From the NCBI RefSeq assembly GCF_004324755.1, contig NZ_SDMQ01000003.1, positions 150,490 to 214,489 on the forward strand: DNA of 64,000 bases, written 5' to 3'. Source of the DNA: Propioniciclava sinopodophylli (GTDB taxonomy: Bacteria > Actinomycetota > Actinomycetes > Propionibacteriales > Propionibacteriaceae). Position 1 is the stretch's first letter, and the number at the start of each line of letters is the position of its first letter. This document shows, piece after piece, positions 27,262-37,415 of this stretch. The notes below the pieces were generated by a model. It was not told the origin of the DNA. It worked only from the letters and a program-made list of their open reading frames with translations, and ran no database searches. The position numbers were made by a program, and so were the translations under genes.

Positions 27262-27288
27262 GGAGAGGGGGCACAGGGCCCCCTCTCC
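27262..27288 (-). terminator. Hairpin terminator between the S10 and spc operons
   Basis: Perfect 11-bp stem GGAGAGGGGGC / GCCCCCTCTCC with a five-base loop, 49 bases after rpsQ; no T-run follows. The rest of the 218-base gap shows no gene and no clear promoter to my eye. Confidence 0.6.
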
Positions 27289-27337
27289 CTCAGTCGGGTG
27301 GATCTGGCCGAAGCCAAACCTCACCCATGGTACGGGA

Positions 27338-27604
27338 TTACTTGGCCTTCTCCACAATTTCGAGGAGGCGCCACCGCTTGGTTGCCGACAGCGGACGGGT
27401 CTCCATGACCCGGACCCGGTCGCCCATGCCGGCGGAGTTCTCCTCGTCGTGTGCCTTCAGCTTCAGCGTGCGGGTCATGACCTTCCCGTACAGGGCGTGC
27501 TTGACACGCTGCTCGATCGCGACGGTGATGGTCTTGTCCATCTTGTCGCTGACCACGATGCCCTCACGCACCTTGCGGGCGTTGCGCTCAACAGTCTCAC
27601 TCAT
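27338..27604 (-). CDS. rpsQ: 30S ribosomal protein S17
   Basis: Primary 16S rRNA-binding protein, 88 residues, with [19 protein letters not shown] and the [20 protein letters not shown] motif. Last gene of the S10 operon. Confidence 0.97.
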   Translation of the reverse strand: MSETVERNARKVREGIVVSDKMDKTITVAIEQRVKHALYGKVMTRTLKLKAHDEENSAGMGDRVRVMETRPLSATKRWRLLEIVEKAK

Positions 27605-27616
27605 GAATGGCGTGCC

Positions 27617-27847
27617 TTACTTCTCGAGGTCCGGGTCGGGGACGATGCCCAGGTTGCGCTCCTGGAGCACGGTGTAGACGCGGGCGATGTCCTTGCGGAC
27701 CTCGCGGAGGCGTCCGTGCGACTCGAGCTGGCCGGTCGCGCCCTGGAAGCGGAGCGTGAACAGCTCCTCCTTCAGCTCCAGGACCAACTTGTTGAGCTCC
27801 TCGCGGCTCTGGCCGCGCAGGTCTGCGGCGACAAGTGCCTTCGCCAT
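27617..27847 (-). CDS. rpmC: 50S ribosomal protein L29
   Basis: Exit-tunnel protein, 76 residues, with the L29 helices [19 protein letters not shown] and [17 protein letters not shown]. Overlaps the rplP stop by one base. Confidence 0.96.
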   Translation of the reverse strand: MAKALVAADLRGQSREELNKLVLELKEELFTLRFQGATGQLESHGRLREVRKDIARVYTVLQERNLGIVPDPDLEK

Positions 27848-28266
27848 CAGATCTCACCTGCTTCCCGCTTGATGAAGCGTGCCTTGAACGGCAGCTTGTG
27901 GATGGCCAGACGCATGGCCTCGCGGGCCACGTCCTCCGGAACGCCGGAGAGCTCGAAGAGCACACGCCCCGGCTTGATGTTGGCGATCCACCACTCCGGC
28001 GAACCCTTGCCGGAACCCATGCGGGACTCGGCGGGGTGCTTGGTCATGGGGCGGTCGGGGTAGACGTTGATCCACACCTTGCCACCACGCTTGATGTGGC
28101 GGGTCATGGCGATACGGGCCGACTCGATCTGACGGTTGGTCAGGTACGAGGACTCCAGGGCCTGGATGCCGTACTCGCCGAACGCGAGCTTGGTGCCACC
28201 CTTGGCCATGCCGTCACGCTTGGGGTGGTGCTGCTTGCGGTGCTTGACGCGACGCGGAATCAGCAT
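27847..28266 (-). CDS. rplP: 50S ribosomal protein L16
   Basis: Protein near the A-site tRNA and peptidyl-transferase centre, 139 residues, beginning [19 protein letters not shown]. Conserved [23 protein letters not shown] 28266 follows the rpsC stop by two bases; the upstream GTG at 28272 would give an atypical start. Confidence 0.97.
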   Translation of the reverse strand: MLIPRRVKHRKQHHPKRDGMAKGGTKLAFGEYGIQALESSYLTNRQIESARIAMTRHIKRGGKVWINVYPDRPMTKHPAESRMGSGKGSPEWWIANIKPGRVLFELSGVPEDVAREAMRLAIHKLPFKARFIKREAGEI

Positions 28267-28268
28267 GG

Positions 28269-29081
28269 TCACGCTCCTTCGGTGTTCGTCGCCTCGGCCG
28301 GGGCCTCGGCGGCGGCTTCGGCGCGGCGGCGTCCGCCACGCTCCGGACGATCGCCACGGGGGCCACGGTCGTCGCGACGCGGGCCACGGCCCGGACGGCG
28401 CTGACCGCCACCGGCGGCGGCGCGGGCGGCCTTCTGGGCCGCGCGCTCGGCGCGCGTACCGGAGACGTCACCCTTGTAGATCCAGACCTTGACACCGATG
28501 CGGCCGAAGGTCGTGCGGGCCTCAAAGAAGCCGTAGTCGATGTCCGCGCGCAGCGTGTGCAGCGGGACGCGACCCTCGCGGTAGAACTCCGAGCGGCTCA
28601 TCTCGGCGCCGCCGAGACGGCCGGAGCACTGGATCCGGATGCCCTGGGCGCCGGACCGCATGGCAGTCTGCTGCGCCTTGCGCATCGCGCGGCGGAAGGC
28701 CACGCGTGCGCTGAGCTGCTCGGCGATGCCCTGGGCAACGAGCTGCGCATCGATCTCGGGGTTCTTGACCTCGATGATGTTCAGCTGCACCTGCTTGCCG
28801 GTCAGCTTCTCCAGCTGCGAACGGACGCGCTCCGCCTCGGCGCCGTTGCGGCCGATGACGATGCCCGGACGCGCGGCCTGCAGGAAGATCGTGACCCGCT
28901 CGGAGCGGCGCTCGATCTCGATGCTGCTGATGCCAGCACGCTCGAGGTTCTTCGTCAGCCACTCACGGATCTTGACGTCCTCCGCGACCAGCTCGGCGTA
29001 GTTCTTGTCGGCGTACCAACGGGTCTTGTGGTCGGTGGTGATGCCCAGGCGGAAGCCATGGGGGTTGATCTTCTGTCCCAT
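28269..29081 (-). CDS. rpsC: 30S ribosomal protein S3
   Basis: mRNA-entry-tunnel protein with a KH domain ([16 protein letters not shown]). The 270-residue product begins [20 protein letters not shown] and ends with a C-terminal extension of about 60 residues rich in Arg, Gly and then Ala, common in high-GC actinobacteria. Confidence 0.97.
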   Translation of the reverse strand: MGQKINPHGFRLGITTDHKTRWYADKNYAELVAEDVKIREWLTKNLERAGISSIEIERRSERVTIFLQAARPGIVIGRNGAEAERVRSQLEKLTGKQVQLNIIEVKNPEIDAQLVAQGIAEQLSARVAFRRAMRKAQQTAMRSGAQGIRIQCSGRLGGAEMSRSEFYREGRVPLHTLRADIDYGFFEARTTFGRIGVKVWIYKGDVSGTRAERAAQKAARAAAGGGQRRPGRGPRRDDRGPRGDRPERGGRRRAEAAAEAPAEATNTEGA

Positions 29082-29083
29082 GC

Positions 29084-29485
29084 TCAGGCTCCCTTCGTGC
29101 CCTTGGGCTCGACGACGACGGTGATGTGCGCACCGCGCTTGTTGATCCGGCTCGCCGACCCCTTGGCCCGCGGACGGATGCGACGCAGGGTCACACCTTC
29201 GTCCACGAAAGCCTGGGAGATGAACAGGTCATCGAGCCGCAGGCTCTCGGTGTTCTCGGCGTTGGCGGCCGCCGAGGCGACCACCTTGTAGACGGGCTCG
29301 GACGCGGCCTGCGGGGCGAACCGCAGGACGGCCAGGGCCTCGTTGACGTCCATGCCGCGGACAACGTCCACGACACGACGCACCTTGGTCGGGGACATCC
29401 GGACGTGACGCGCGATGGCGTACGAGCCCGGACGGTCCCCGAGCAGCGCAGCGCGGCGGCTGGGCCGGCTCTCGTTCTTGCTCAT
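29084..29485 (-). CDS. rplV: 50S ribosomal protein L22
   Basis: Exit-tunnel constriction protein, 133 residues, with [20 protein letters not shown] and [20 protein letters not shown] near the C-terminus. ATG 29485 follows AGAGGAAA; the longer open frame upstream is not conserved. Confidence 0.96.
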   Translation of the reverse strand: MSKNESRPSRRAALLGDRPGSYAIARHVRMSPTKVRRVVDVVRGMDVNEALAVLRFAPQAASEPVYKVVASAAANAENTESLRLDDLFISQAFVDEGVTLRRIRPRAKGSASRINKRGAHITVVVEPKGTKGA

Positions 29486-29508
29486 GTGTTGGTTTCCTCT
29501 TCTCAGAC

Positions 29509-29790
29509 TCAGCGCCGGCGCGACTTCTTGTCGTCCTTCACGTGGCCGCGGTAGGTACGCGTCGGGGCGAACTCGCCCAACTTGTGACCGACCATGGCCT
29601 CGGAGACGAACACCGGGACATGCTTGCGACCGTCGTGCACCGCGATCGTGTGCCCGATCATGTCGGGGCTGATCATGGAGCGGCGGGACCAGGTCTTGAT
29701 GACGTTCTTGGTGCCCTTCTCGTTCTGCACATCGACCTTCTTGGCCAGGTGCTCGTCGATGAAGGGGCCCTTCTTCAGGCTGCGTGGCAT
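29509..29790 (-). CDS. rpsS: 30S ribosomal protein S19
   Basis: Head protein next to S13, 93 residues, beginning [19 protein letters not shown] with [21 protein letters not shown]10 operon. Confidence 0.97.
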   Translation of the reverse strand: MPRSLKKGPFIDEHLAKKVDVQNEKGTKNVIKTWSRRSMISPDMIGHTIAVHDGRKHVPVFVSEAMVGHKLGEFAPTRTYRGHVKDDKKSRRR

Positions 29791-29807
29791 TTCTTCCTAC
29801 TCCCCGG

Positions 29808-30644
<837 letters not shown>

Positions 30645-30661
30645 TGTTCAGTCAGTCCTTC

Positions 30662-30967
30662 TCAGTTGCCCTGGCCGAAGATGTCGATCCGCTGGCCCTC
30701 GGCGACCGTGACGATCGCGCGCTTGGTGTCGGGACGCTTGCCCGTGCCGTAGCGCAGGCGGCGGCTCTTGCCCTGGCGGTTGATGGTGTTGACCGCGGTG
30801 ACCTTGACGCCGAAGACCTTCTCCACGGCGATCTTGATCTCGGTCTTGTTGGCGCTGGGGTCGACGAGGAACGTGTACTTGTTCTCGTCGAGCAGGCTGT
30901 AGCTCTTCTCGCTGACCACGGGCGCGAGCAGGATGTCGCGGTGGTCCTTGATCTTCAGGACGTTCAC
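30662..30967 (-). CDS. rplW: 50S ribosomal protein L23
   Basis: Exit-site protein where trigger factor and SRP dock, 101 residues, with [20 protein letters not shown] and the [18 protein letters not shown] loop. The GTG start overlaps the rplD stop by four bases. Confidence 0.96.
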   Translation of the reverse strand: MNVLKIKDHRDILLAPVVSEKSYSLLDENKYTFLVDPSANKTEIKIAVEKVFGVKVTAVNTINRQGKSRRLRYGTGKRPDTKRAIVTVAEGQRIDIFGQGN

Positions 30968-31659
30968 TTCTCGGTCTCCTCGGCAACCTCGGCGGCCTCG
31001 ACCTCGGAGGAGGTGGCGGCGGCCTTCACGGACTTGCCCGTGGCGGGCCCGGCGACGAAGGCGTCCAGCGCCGCGGTGGTGAACACCACGTCGTCGGCCA
31101 CGACCACGTCGTAGGCGTTGAGCTGGTCGGGGGCGATCACGTGCACGCTGGCCACGTTGCGGAGGCTCAGCCATGCGATCTCCTCGTCGCGGTGCAGCAC
31201 GACCAGGACGCGACGCCCGGCCACCGACTCCATCGCCGAGAGGGCGGCCTTCGTCGAGGGCTTGTCTCCGGACACCAGGGTGTCGATGACGTGGACGCGG
31301 CCGTCACGGGCGCGGTCGGACAGGGCGCCACGGAGGGCGGCGGCCACCATCTTCTTCGGCGTGCGCTGAGCGTACCCGTGGGGGGTCGGCCCGTGCACGA
31401 TGCCACCACCGGTCCACTGGGGCGCGCGACGCGAACCCTGACGGGCGCGGCCGGTGCCCTTCTGGCGCCACGGCTTCGCGCCACCGCCGCGGACCTCGCC
31501 GCGGGTCTTGGTGGAGTGCGTGCCCTGGCGGGCGGCCGCGAGCTGTGCCACGACGACCTGGTGGATCAGCGGGACGTTGGTCTCCACGCCGAACAGGGCG
31601 GCGGGGAGCTCGGCCTTCTTCTCGGTGCCGATGACCGGCACGTTCAGGGACTCAGCCAT
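30964..31659 (-). CDS. rplD: 50S ribosomal protein L4
   Basis: Exit-tunnel protein; in E. coli it also represses its own operon. The 231-residue product contains [20 protein letters not shown] and [20 protein letters not shown] and ends in an acidic tail of about 25 residues. Confidence 0.96.
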   Translation of the reverse strand: MAESLNVPVIGTEKKAELPAALFGVETNVPLIHQVVVAQLAAARQGTHSTKTRGEVRGGGAKPWRQKGTGRARQGSRRAPQWTGGGIVHGPTPHGYAQRTPKKMVAAALRGALSDRARDGRVHVIDTLVSGDKPSTKAALSAMESVAGRRVLVVLHRDEEIAWLSLRNVASVHVIAPDQLNAYDVVVADDVVFTTAALDAFVAGPATGKSVKAAATSSEVEAAEVAEETEK

Positions 31660-31661
31660 GC

Positions 31662-32315
31662 TCAGGCTCCCTTCTTGGCGGCGGTACGCACGACGACGAG
31701 GGCACCCTTGGGGCCGGGCACGGAGCCCTTGACCAGGATGAGGCCGCGTTCGGCGTCCACCGAGTGGATCGTGAGGTTCTGGACGGTCACCTTGTCGACA
31801 CCCATGCGGCCGGCCATCTTCATGCCGGGGAACACGCGGGAGGGGGTCGAGGACTGGCCGATGGAGCCCGGCGAGCGGTGCTTGCGGTGCACACCGTGGC
31901 TGGCGCGGAGGCCGTGGAAGCCGTGGCGCTTCATGACGCCCGCGGTGCCCTTGCCCTTGGAGACGCCGGTGACGTCGATGACCTGACCGGCCTCGAACAC
32001 GTCGGCGCCGATCTCCTGGCCGAGCGTGTACTCGGAGGCATCAGCGGTGCGCAGCTCGACGACGTGCTTGCGCGGGGTCACGCCGGCGGCGTCGAAGTGG
32101 CCGGTCTCGGGCTTGTTGACGTTCTTGGGCTTGACGGCGCCGAACGCGAGCTGGACGGCGTTGTAGCCATCCTTCTCCGGGGTGCGGACCTGCGTGACGA
32201 CGCAGGGGCCGGCCTGGATGACGGTGACGGGGACGACCTTGTTGTTCTCGTCCCAGAGCTGGGTCATGCCGAGCTTCTCGCCCAGGATGCCCTTGACAGT
32301 GCGGTTGTTGTTCAT
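31662..32315 (-). CDS. rplC: 50S ribosomal protein L3
   Basis: One of the first proteins in large-subunit assembly, 217 residues, with [15 protein letters not shown] and [20 protein letters not shown] near the peptidyl-transferase centre. ATG 32315 follows GAGG; GTG 32330 is a less likely alternative. Confidence 0.96.
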   Translation of the reverse strand: MNNNRTVKGILGEKLGMTQLWDENNKVVPVTVIQAGPCVVTQVRTPEKDGYNAVQLAFGAVKPKNVNKPETGHFDAAGVTPRKHVVELRTADASEYTLGQEIGADVFEAGQVIDVTGVSKGKGTAGVMKRHGFHGLRASHGVHRKHRSPGSIGQSSTPSRVFPGMKMAGRMGVDKVTVQNLTIHSVDAERGLILVKGSVPGPKGALVVVRTAAKKGA

Positions 32316-32326
32316 GGCAGCGGACC

Positions 32327-32638
32327 TCACGGAAGCTTGATCTCGATGTCCACACCGGCCGGAAGGTCGAGACGCATCAGCGAGTCAACCGTCTTCGGCG
32401 TGGGATCGAGGATGTCGATGAGCCGCTTGTGGGTGCGCATCTCGAAGTGCTCGCGGCTGTCCTTGTACTTGTGGGGCGACCGGATGACGCAGTACACGTT
32501 CTTCTCGGTCGGGAGGGGCACCGGGCCGGCGACCTGAGCGCCGGTACGGGTGACCGTGTCGACGATCTTCTTCGCCGACGTGTCGATGACCTCGTGGTCA
32601 TAGGCCCGGAGTCGGATCCGGATCTTCTGTCCCGCCAT
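32327..32638 (-). CDS. rpsJ: 30S ribosomal protein S10
   Basis: Head protein and NusE transcription factor, 103 residues, beginning [20 protein letters not shown]. First gene of the S10 operon. Its mRNA leader would be about 250 bases long (see the promoter at 32902-32931). Confidence 0.97.
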   Translation of the reverse strand: MAGQKIRIRLRAYDHEVIDTSAKKIVDTVTRTGAQVAGPVPLPTEKNVYCVIRSPHKYKDSREHFEMRTHKRLIDILDPTPKTVDSLMRLDLPAGVDIEIKLP

Positions 32639-32895
32639 GGGTTTCCTTCGTTGGTCGTGGCCGGGGGCATCACTCCCCTGCCTCGCGTTGGGCTTCTCGG
32701 GTGAGAAACCCCTTGTCACTTCGACCCCCGCGGTCGGGCGTGTCGCACCTCTCAGGGCCGCACAAATCTCAGAAACCTGGGACGTGGTCGGGCCCGGCGC
32801 AGACCGCCAGACTTGCTCGGGTTGGCTTGACCGGCGGAGCACCCCGTCGAGAGCACTCGAACAGGGCGCCTTGCCGCCACCGGCGTCAAAGCAAC
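32639..32895 (-). promoter_or_regulatory. Long 5' leader of the S10 operon
   Basis: About 257 non-coding bases between the predicted transcription start and rpsJ. A leader of this size in front of an S10 operon suggests translational or transcriptional autoregulation, by L4 in the known cases. I could not confirm a specific structure by eye. Confidence 0.45.
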
Positions 32896-32901
32896 CCGTC
32901 G

Positions 32902-32931
32902 ATTCTACGACGGACGCCCCGGGTGCGGCAA
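32902..32931 (-). promoter_or_regulatory. Promoter of the S10 operon
   Basis: TTGCCG (32926-32931) and TAGAAT (32902-32907) on the minus strand with an 18-base spacer, one of the best promoter matches in the window. Transcription would start near 32895. Confidence 0.7.
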
Positions 32932-32955
32932 ATCACCGCCCCACCCCACCCCGGT

Positions 32956-33015
32956 GTGCACTTCGAGGCGGCGATCCGCCCGCTGTGGCGATGGTTCTGT
33001 GAGCTCGAAGTGCAC
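32956..33015. repeat. 12-bp inverted repeat beside array C
   Basis: GTGCACTTCGAG at 32956-32967 and its exact complement CTCGAAGTGCAC at 33004-33015 flank 36 bases. The arms are continued by near-matching GG/CC-rich bases. It lies between the S10 promoter and the tandem repeat. Confidence 0.6.
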
Positions 33016-33020
33016 CCGGG

Positions 33021-33107
33021 GCCGAAGGGGCAGCGCCCCGGGGCCGAAGGGGCAGCACCCCGGGGCCAAGGGACAGCACACCGCGGCCGAAGGGACCGCC
33101 CCCCGGG
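33021..33107 (+). repeat. Intergenic 22-bp tandem repeat, array C
   Basis: Units open at 33021 and 33043 (GCCGAAGGGGCAGC), 33065 (GCCAAGGGACAGC) and 33086 (GCCGAAGGGACC), with spacing 22, 22 and 21. Same period and same GCCRA opening as arrays A, B and D, but a different second half. It ends just before the serC ribosome-binding region. Confidence 0.75.
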
Positions 33108-33148
33108 ACGCCCCCGGCGCGCGGCGTCCGGCAGGGAAGAATGCCGTC

Positions 33149-34225
33149 ATGCGCGTGCACAACTTCTCCGCCGGCCCGGCGATGCTCCCCACCGACGTCC
33201 TCACCCGGGCCCAGTCGGAGCTGCTTGACTGGGGTAGTTCCGGGATGTCGGTCATGGAGGTGTCGCACCGCAGCAAGGCGTTCGTCGCCTGCGCGTCGCA
33301 GACCGAGGCGTCCCTGCGCGAGGTCATGGGCATCAGCGACGAGTACGCGTGCCTCTTCCTGCAGGGCGGCGCACTGGGCATGTTCGCCGCCACGCCGCTG
33401 AACCTGTCGGCCGCCGGCGACACCATCGCGTTCCTCAACACGGGCGACTGGTCGAAGAAGGCCATCGCCGAAGCGAAGAAGTACGCCGACGTCGCCGTGG
33501 TCGCCGACACCGCCGCCAGCAACTTCACCACCCTCCCGGCACCGGGGTCCTACGAGGTGCCCGCCGGCGCGGCGTACCTGCACTACACCCCGAACGAGAC
33601 CATCCGCGGTCTCGAGTTCGACCACGTGCCCGCCGCCGACGCGCCCGTCGTGGCCGACATGAGCTCGTCCATCCTCTCCCGCCCTGTCGACGTGGATGCC
33701 CACGGCGTCATCTACGCGGGCGCCCAGAAGAACATGGGCCCCTCTGGCCTCGTGGTCGTCGTGGTGCGCCGCGACCTGCTCGGACGCCCCCGCACCGAGA
33801 CCCCGACCGTGTGGGACTGGACCGTCCAGGCCGAGGCGGACTCGATGATCAACACCCCGCCGACCTTCGGCCTGTACCTGCTGGGCCTGACGCTGGACTG
33901 GGTCAAGGCCAGCGGCGGGCTGGAGGGCATGGCCGCCCGCAACCGGGAGAAGGCCGAACTGCTCTACGGCTTCATCGACGCCTCCCCCTTCTACTCCAAC
34001 CCCGTGACCCCGGCGTACCGTTCGTGGATGAACGTGCCCTTCCTGCTGGCCGACCCGGAACTCGACAAGCAGTTCGTGTCCGAGGCCGAGGAGGCCGGTC
34101 TGACCAACCTGGCCGGCCACCGCTCGGTGGGCGGCATGCGCGCCTCCCTCTACAACGCGATGCCGCTGGACGGCGTCCAGGCGCTGGTCGACTTCATGAA
34201 GGGGTTCGAGCGCACGCACGGCTGA
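33149..34225 (+). CDS. serC: Phosphoserine aminotransferase
   Basis: PLP enzyme of serine synthesis converting 3-phosphohydroxypyruvate to phosphoserine. The 358-residue protein begins MRVHNFSAGPAMLP, the SerC opening, and has FLQGGALGMFAATPLNL, VVADMSSSILSRPVDV and the PLP-lysine motif YAGAQKNMGPSGLVVV. ATG 33149 follows AGGGAAG. Paired with a SerA-like gene 29 bases downstream. Confidence 0.95.
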   Translation: MRVHNFSAGPAMLPTDVLTRAQSELLDWGSSGMSVMEVSHRSKAFVACASQTEASLREVMGISDEYACLFLQGGALGMFAATPLNLSAAGDTIAFLNTGDWSKKAIAEAKKYADVAVVADTAASNFTTLPAPGSYEVPAGAAYLHYTPNETIRGLEFDHVPAADAPVVADMSSSILSRPVDVDAHGVIYAGAQKNMGPSGLVVVVVRRDLLGRPRTETPTVWDWTVQAEADSMINTPPTFGLYLLGLTLDWVKASGGLEGMAARNREKAELLYGFIDASPFYSNPVTPAYRSWMNVPFLLADPELDKQFVSEAEEAGLTNLAGHRSVGGMRASLYNAMPLDGVQALVDFMKGFERTHG

Positions 34226-34254
34226 GCCGTCGCCGCCGCGATCGCAGGAGAACC

Positions 34255-35424
34255 ATGACCTTTCGCATCCGCACGCTGAACGCGATCAGCCAGGCCGGCC
34301 TGTCGCGGTTGTCCGCCACCACCTTCGACGTCGGGCCCGACGTGGTCAACCCGCACGCCATCCTCGTCCGCTCGGCGAGCCTGCACGGCCAGCCCATCCC
34401 GGCGTCCTTGATGGCGGTGGCCCGCGCCGGGGCCGGCACCAACAACATCCCGGTCGCGGAGATGTCCAAACGCGGCATCCCGGTGTTCAACACGCCCGGC
34501 TCCAACGCGAACGCCGTGAAGGAACTGGTCGTGGCCGGCATCTTCCTGGCCGCCCGCAACATCGTGGACGCCGCGGCCTTCGCCCACCGCCTCGAGGGTG
34601 ACCACGAGACGATGGAGAAGCTGGTCGAGGCCGGCAAGAAGAACTACGTGGGCTTCGAGCTGCCCGGCCGCACCCTCGGCGTGATCGGCCTGGGCGCGAT
34701 CGGCGTCGAGGTGGCCAACGTGGCGATCTCGCTGGGCATGAAGGTGTTGGGCTACGACCCCGCCATCACTGTCGAGCACGCGTGGCGCCTTGCCAGCAAC
34801 GTCGAGCGCGTCATCTCCCTGGATCAGCTACTGCGCCGCTCCGACATCATCACCCTGCACATCCCCCTGGTCGACGGAACGCGCGGCCTGATCGGGGACA
34901 CCCAGTTCCGATCGATGAAGAACTCGGCGGTGCTGATCAACTTCGCCCGCGGCCCCATCGTGGACGAGCCGGCCCTGATCGAGGCCCTGGACAGCGGCCA
35001 GCTGCGCGGCTATGTCTGCGACTTCCCCACCCCGCTGCTCAACAAGCGGCCCCGCGTGGTCACGCTCCCTCACCTCGGCGCCTCCACGCGTGAGGCGGAG
35101 GAGAACAGCGCCCTGATGGCGGTCGACCAGCTGCGCGAGTACCTCACCGACGGCACGATCCGGAACGCCGTCAACTTTCCCAACGCGCAGCTGGCGCGGG
35201 CCGCGGGCGTCCGTCGCCTCGCCCTGGCGAACGCCAACGTGCCCAACATGGTCGCCCGGATCTCCACGATCGTCGGCGAGGCCGGCCTCAACATCGCCGA
35301 CCTGCTGAACACCTCCCGCGGCGAGCTCGCGTACACGCTGGTGGACGTGAACGGCGAGGTGACCGACGCCCTCGTGCAACGCCTGGCGGCCATCGACGGG
35401 GTGCTGTCCGCTCGGGTGCTCTGA
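34255..35424 (+). CDS. serA: Phosphoglycerate dehydrogenase-like protein with ACT domain
   Basis: A 389-residue D-2-hydroxyacid dehydrogenase. The substrate domain (VRSASLH, ARAGAGTNNIP), Rossmann motif GLGAIGVEVAN, catalytic Arg in NFARGPIVDE, catalytic His in LPHLGAST and a C-terminal ACT domain (about residues 320-389) fit SerA of the short YVTDFP class. The glutamate that normally follows this motif is not evident in YVCDFPTPLLNKRPR. ATG follows GCAGGAG. The serC neighbour supports a role in serine synthesis. Confidence 0.88.
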   Translation: MTFRIRTLNAISQAGLSRLSATTFDVGPDVVNPHAILVRSASLHGQPIPASLMAVARAGAGTNNIPVAEMSKRGIPVFNTPGSNANAVKELVVAGIFLAARNIVDAAAFAHRLEGDHETMEKLVEAGKKNYVGFELPGRTLGVIGLGAIGVEVANVAISLGMKVLGYDPAITVEHAWRLASNVERVISLDQLLRRSDIITLHIPLVDGTRGLIGDTQFRSMKNSAVLINFARGPIVDEPALIEALDSGQLRGYVCDFPTPLLNKRPRVVTLPHLGASTREAEENSALMAVDQLREYLTDGTIRNAVNFPNAQLARAAGVRRLALANANVPNMVARISTIVGEAGLNIADLLNTSRGELAYTLVDVNGEVTDALVQRLAAIDGVLSARVL

Positions 35425-35474
35425 CGGCCGCCCCGGGAGTGCAGCGCAACGGGCGCGAGCAGCCCCACAGGGAT

Positions 35475-35480
35475 TAGGGT
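35475..35480 (+). promoter_or_regulatory. Candidate -10 of mutA-mutB-meaB
   Basis: TAGGGT 60 bases before mutA; no clear -35. A hairpin with CCG-CACCC/GGGTG-CGG pairing lies in the leader (35491-35513). Confidence 0.35.
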
Positions 35481-35540
35481 GGGTTGCGTCCGGCACCCGA
35501 CCGGGGTGTCGGCGGACACGACACGTAGAGGTAGGTCCGC

Positions 35541-37415
35541 ATGTCGGCTGACTCCGAACAGCTCACCTTGGCTGGCGGCTTCGCCCCAGCCACCGACGCC
35601 GCCTGGGAGGCCGAGGTCCTGAAGGTCCTCAACCGCGGGCGTCCGGAAGGCAAGGAACTCACCATCGAGCAGGGGCTGAAGCGCCTGACCTCGACCACCC
35701 TGGACGGCATCGACGTCGCCCCCCTGTACACCAGCTCCGACGCCGACGCCCCGCTGGGTTACCCGGGCGCCATGCCGTTCACGCGCGGCTCGGTCGTGCG
35801 CACCGGCGAGGCCGTGGCGTGGGGCGTCCGCCAGCTGCACGAGGACCCGGACGTGGCCCTCACCCGCCAGGCGATCCTCGACGACCTCGAGCGAGGCGCC
35901 ACCTCGGTCTGGCTGCGCATCGACCCGGACGCCATCCCCGCCGACTCCCTCGCCACCACTCTGGCCGACGTCATGCTCGACCTCGCCGCGGCGCGCGTCT
36001 TCTCCCGCACCGACCAGGACGCGGCCGCCGCGGCGCTCCTCGCGGTCCTCAAGGGCGCCGGCGGCGACCTGAACGCCGCCAAGGGCAACCTGGGCATCGA
36101 CCCGCTCGCCTTCGCCGCCCTCAACGGCACCGAGCCCGACCTGGGCGCCCTCAAGCGCTGGGTCGACGAGGTCGCCGGGATGCCGGGCGTGACCGCCCTG
36201 ACCGTCGAGACGCTGCCGTACCACAAGGCCGGCGCCTCCGACGTCCAGGAACTCGCGTTCGCGATCGCCACCGGCATCGCCTACCTTCGGTCCCTCGACG
36301 AGGCCGGGGTCCCGGCCACCGACGCCGTCGGGCAGCTCGAGTTCCGCGTCGCGGCCACGGCCGACCAGTTCGCCACGATCGCCAAGCTCCGCGCGCTGCG
36401 CCGCCTGTGGGCTCGCGTCACCGAGGAATGCGGCGTCCCCGAGGCGGCGCGCGGTGCGCGCATCCACGCGGTCACCAGCCCCCGGATGATGGCCAAGGTC
36501 GACCCGCACGTGAACATGCTGCGCGTCACCATCGCCACCTTCGCCGCCGCGGCCGGCGGGGCGGACGCCATCACGGCGCTCCCGTTCGACCACGCCGCGG
36601 GCCTGCCCAGCGCCTTCAGCCGACGCATCGCCCGGAACACGCAGGTGATCGCCGCCGAGGAGAGCCACGTGGGCCGCGTGCAGGACCCGGCCGGCGGCTC
36701 CTGGTACGTCGAGTCGCTGACCGACCAGCTGGCCAGGGCCGCCTGGGCGTTGGTCCAGCAGGTCGAGGCGGACGGCGGCATGGCCGCGGCGCTGGCGTCC
36801 GGTGACGTCGCCCGCCGCATCGACGCCGTGAACGCCGAGCGTGCGACCAAGCTGGCCAACCGCTCCATCGAGCTGACCGGCGTGAGCATGTTCCCGCTGG
36901 CCGGCGAGAAGCGCTACGAGGCCAAGCCCCGCCCCGAGGCGCCCGCCTACGGCGGCCTGAAGCAGATCCGCGACGCCGAGGTGTTCGAGACCCTGCGCGA
37001 CCGCGCGTGGGCCCACGAGGACGCCACCGGCTCGGCCCCCGACGTGCTGCTCGCCTGCCTGGGCGCCCAGCGCGACTTCGGGGCCCGCCAGGGCTTCGCC
37101 TCGAACGTGCTCCTGGTCGGCGGCATCAACGCCACGCAGAGCCACGGCGGCAGCCCTGAGGAGATCGCCGCGAAGGCGGCCGAGCAGGGTCAGAAGGTGG
37201 CCGTGCTCGCGAGCTCCTCGAAGGTCTACGCCGATCAGGCCGTGCCCGTCGCGCAGGCGCTGAAGGGCGCCGGCGTGGAGAAGGTCTACCTGGCCGGCAA
37301 CCTGGCCGAGGCCGGCAGCGCCCCCGACGGCCTGTTCGACGGCACCATCGCCCTCGGCATGGACGTCGTGAAGTTCCTCGATTCCGTCTTCGACACCCTG
37401 GGAGTGGCCCGATGA
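35541..37415 (+). CDS. mutA: Methylmalonyl-CoA mutase small (beta) subunit
   Basis: Non-catalytic partner of MutB in the cobalamin-dependent succinyl-CoA/methylmalonyl-CoA interconversion. The 624-residue protein keeps the barrel-domain fold ([40 protein letters not shown]), but its C-terminal B12-like domain has [13 protein letters not shown] where MutB has the cobalt-binding DxHxxG, as in propionibacterial MutA. ATG follows GAGGTAGG. Overlaps mutB by four bases. Confidence 0.96.
   Translation: MSADSEQLTLAGGFAPATDAAWEAEVLKVLNRGRPEGKELTIEQGLKRLTSTTLDGIDVAPLYTSSDADAPLGYPGAMPFTRGSVVRTGEAVAWGVRQLHEDPDVALTRQAILDDLERGATSVWLRIDPDAIPADSLATTLADVMLDLAAARVFSRTDQDAAAAALLAVLKGAGGDLNAAKGNLGIDPLAFAALNGTEPDLGALKRWVDEVAGMPGVTALTVETLPYHKAGASDVQELAFAIATGIAYLRSLDEAGVPATDAVGQLEFRVAATADQFATIAKLRALRRLWARVTEECGVPEAARGARIHAVTSPRMMAKVDPHVNMLRVTIATFAAAAGGADAITALPFDHAAGLPSAFSRRIARNTQVIAAEESHVGRVQDPAGGSWYVESLTDQLARAAWALVQQVEADGGMAAALASGDVARRIDAVNAERATKLANRSIELTGVSMFPLAGEKRYEAKPRPEAPAYGGLKQIRDAEVFETLRDRAWAHEDATGSAPDVLLACLGAQRDFGARQGFASNVLLVGGINATQSHGGSPEEIAAKAAEQGQKVAVLASSSKVYADQAVPVAQALKGAGVEKVYLAGNLAEAGSAPDGLFDGTIALGMDVVKFLDSVFDTLGVAR

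Noticed and set aside
35425..35540. Cobalamin riboswitch in front of mutA
   Set aside because: The 116-base gap is too short and lacks a B12-box; only a small hairpin is present.
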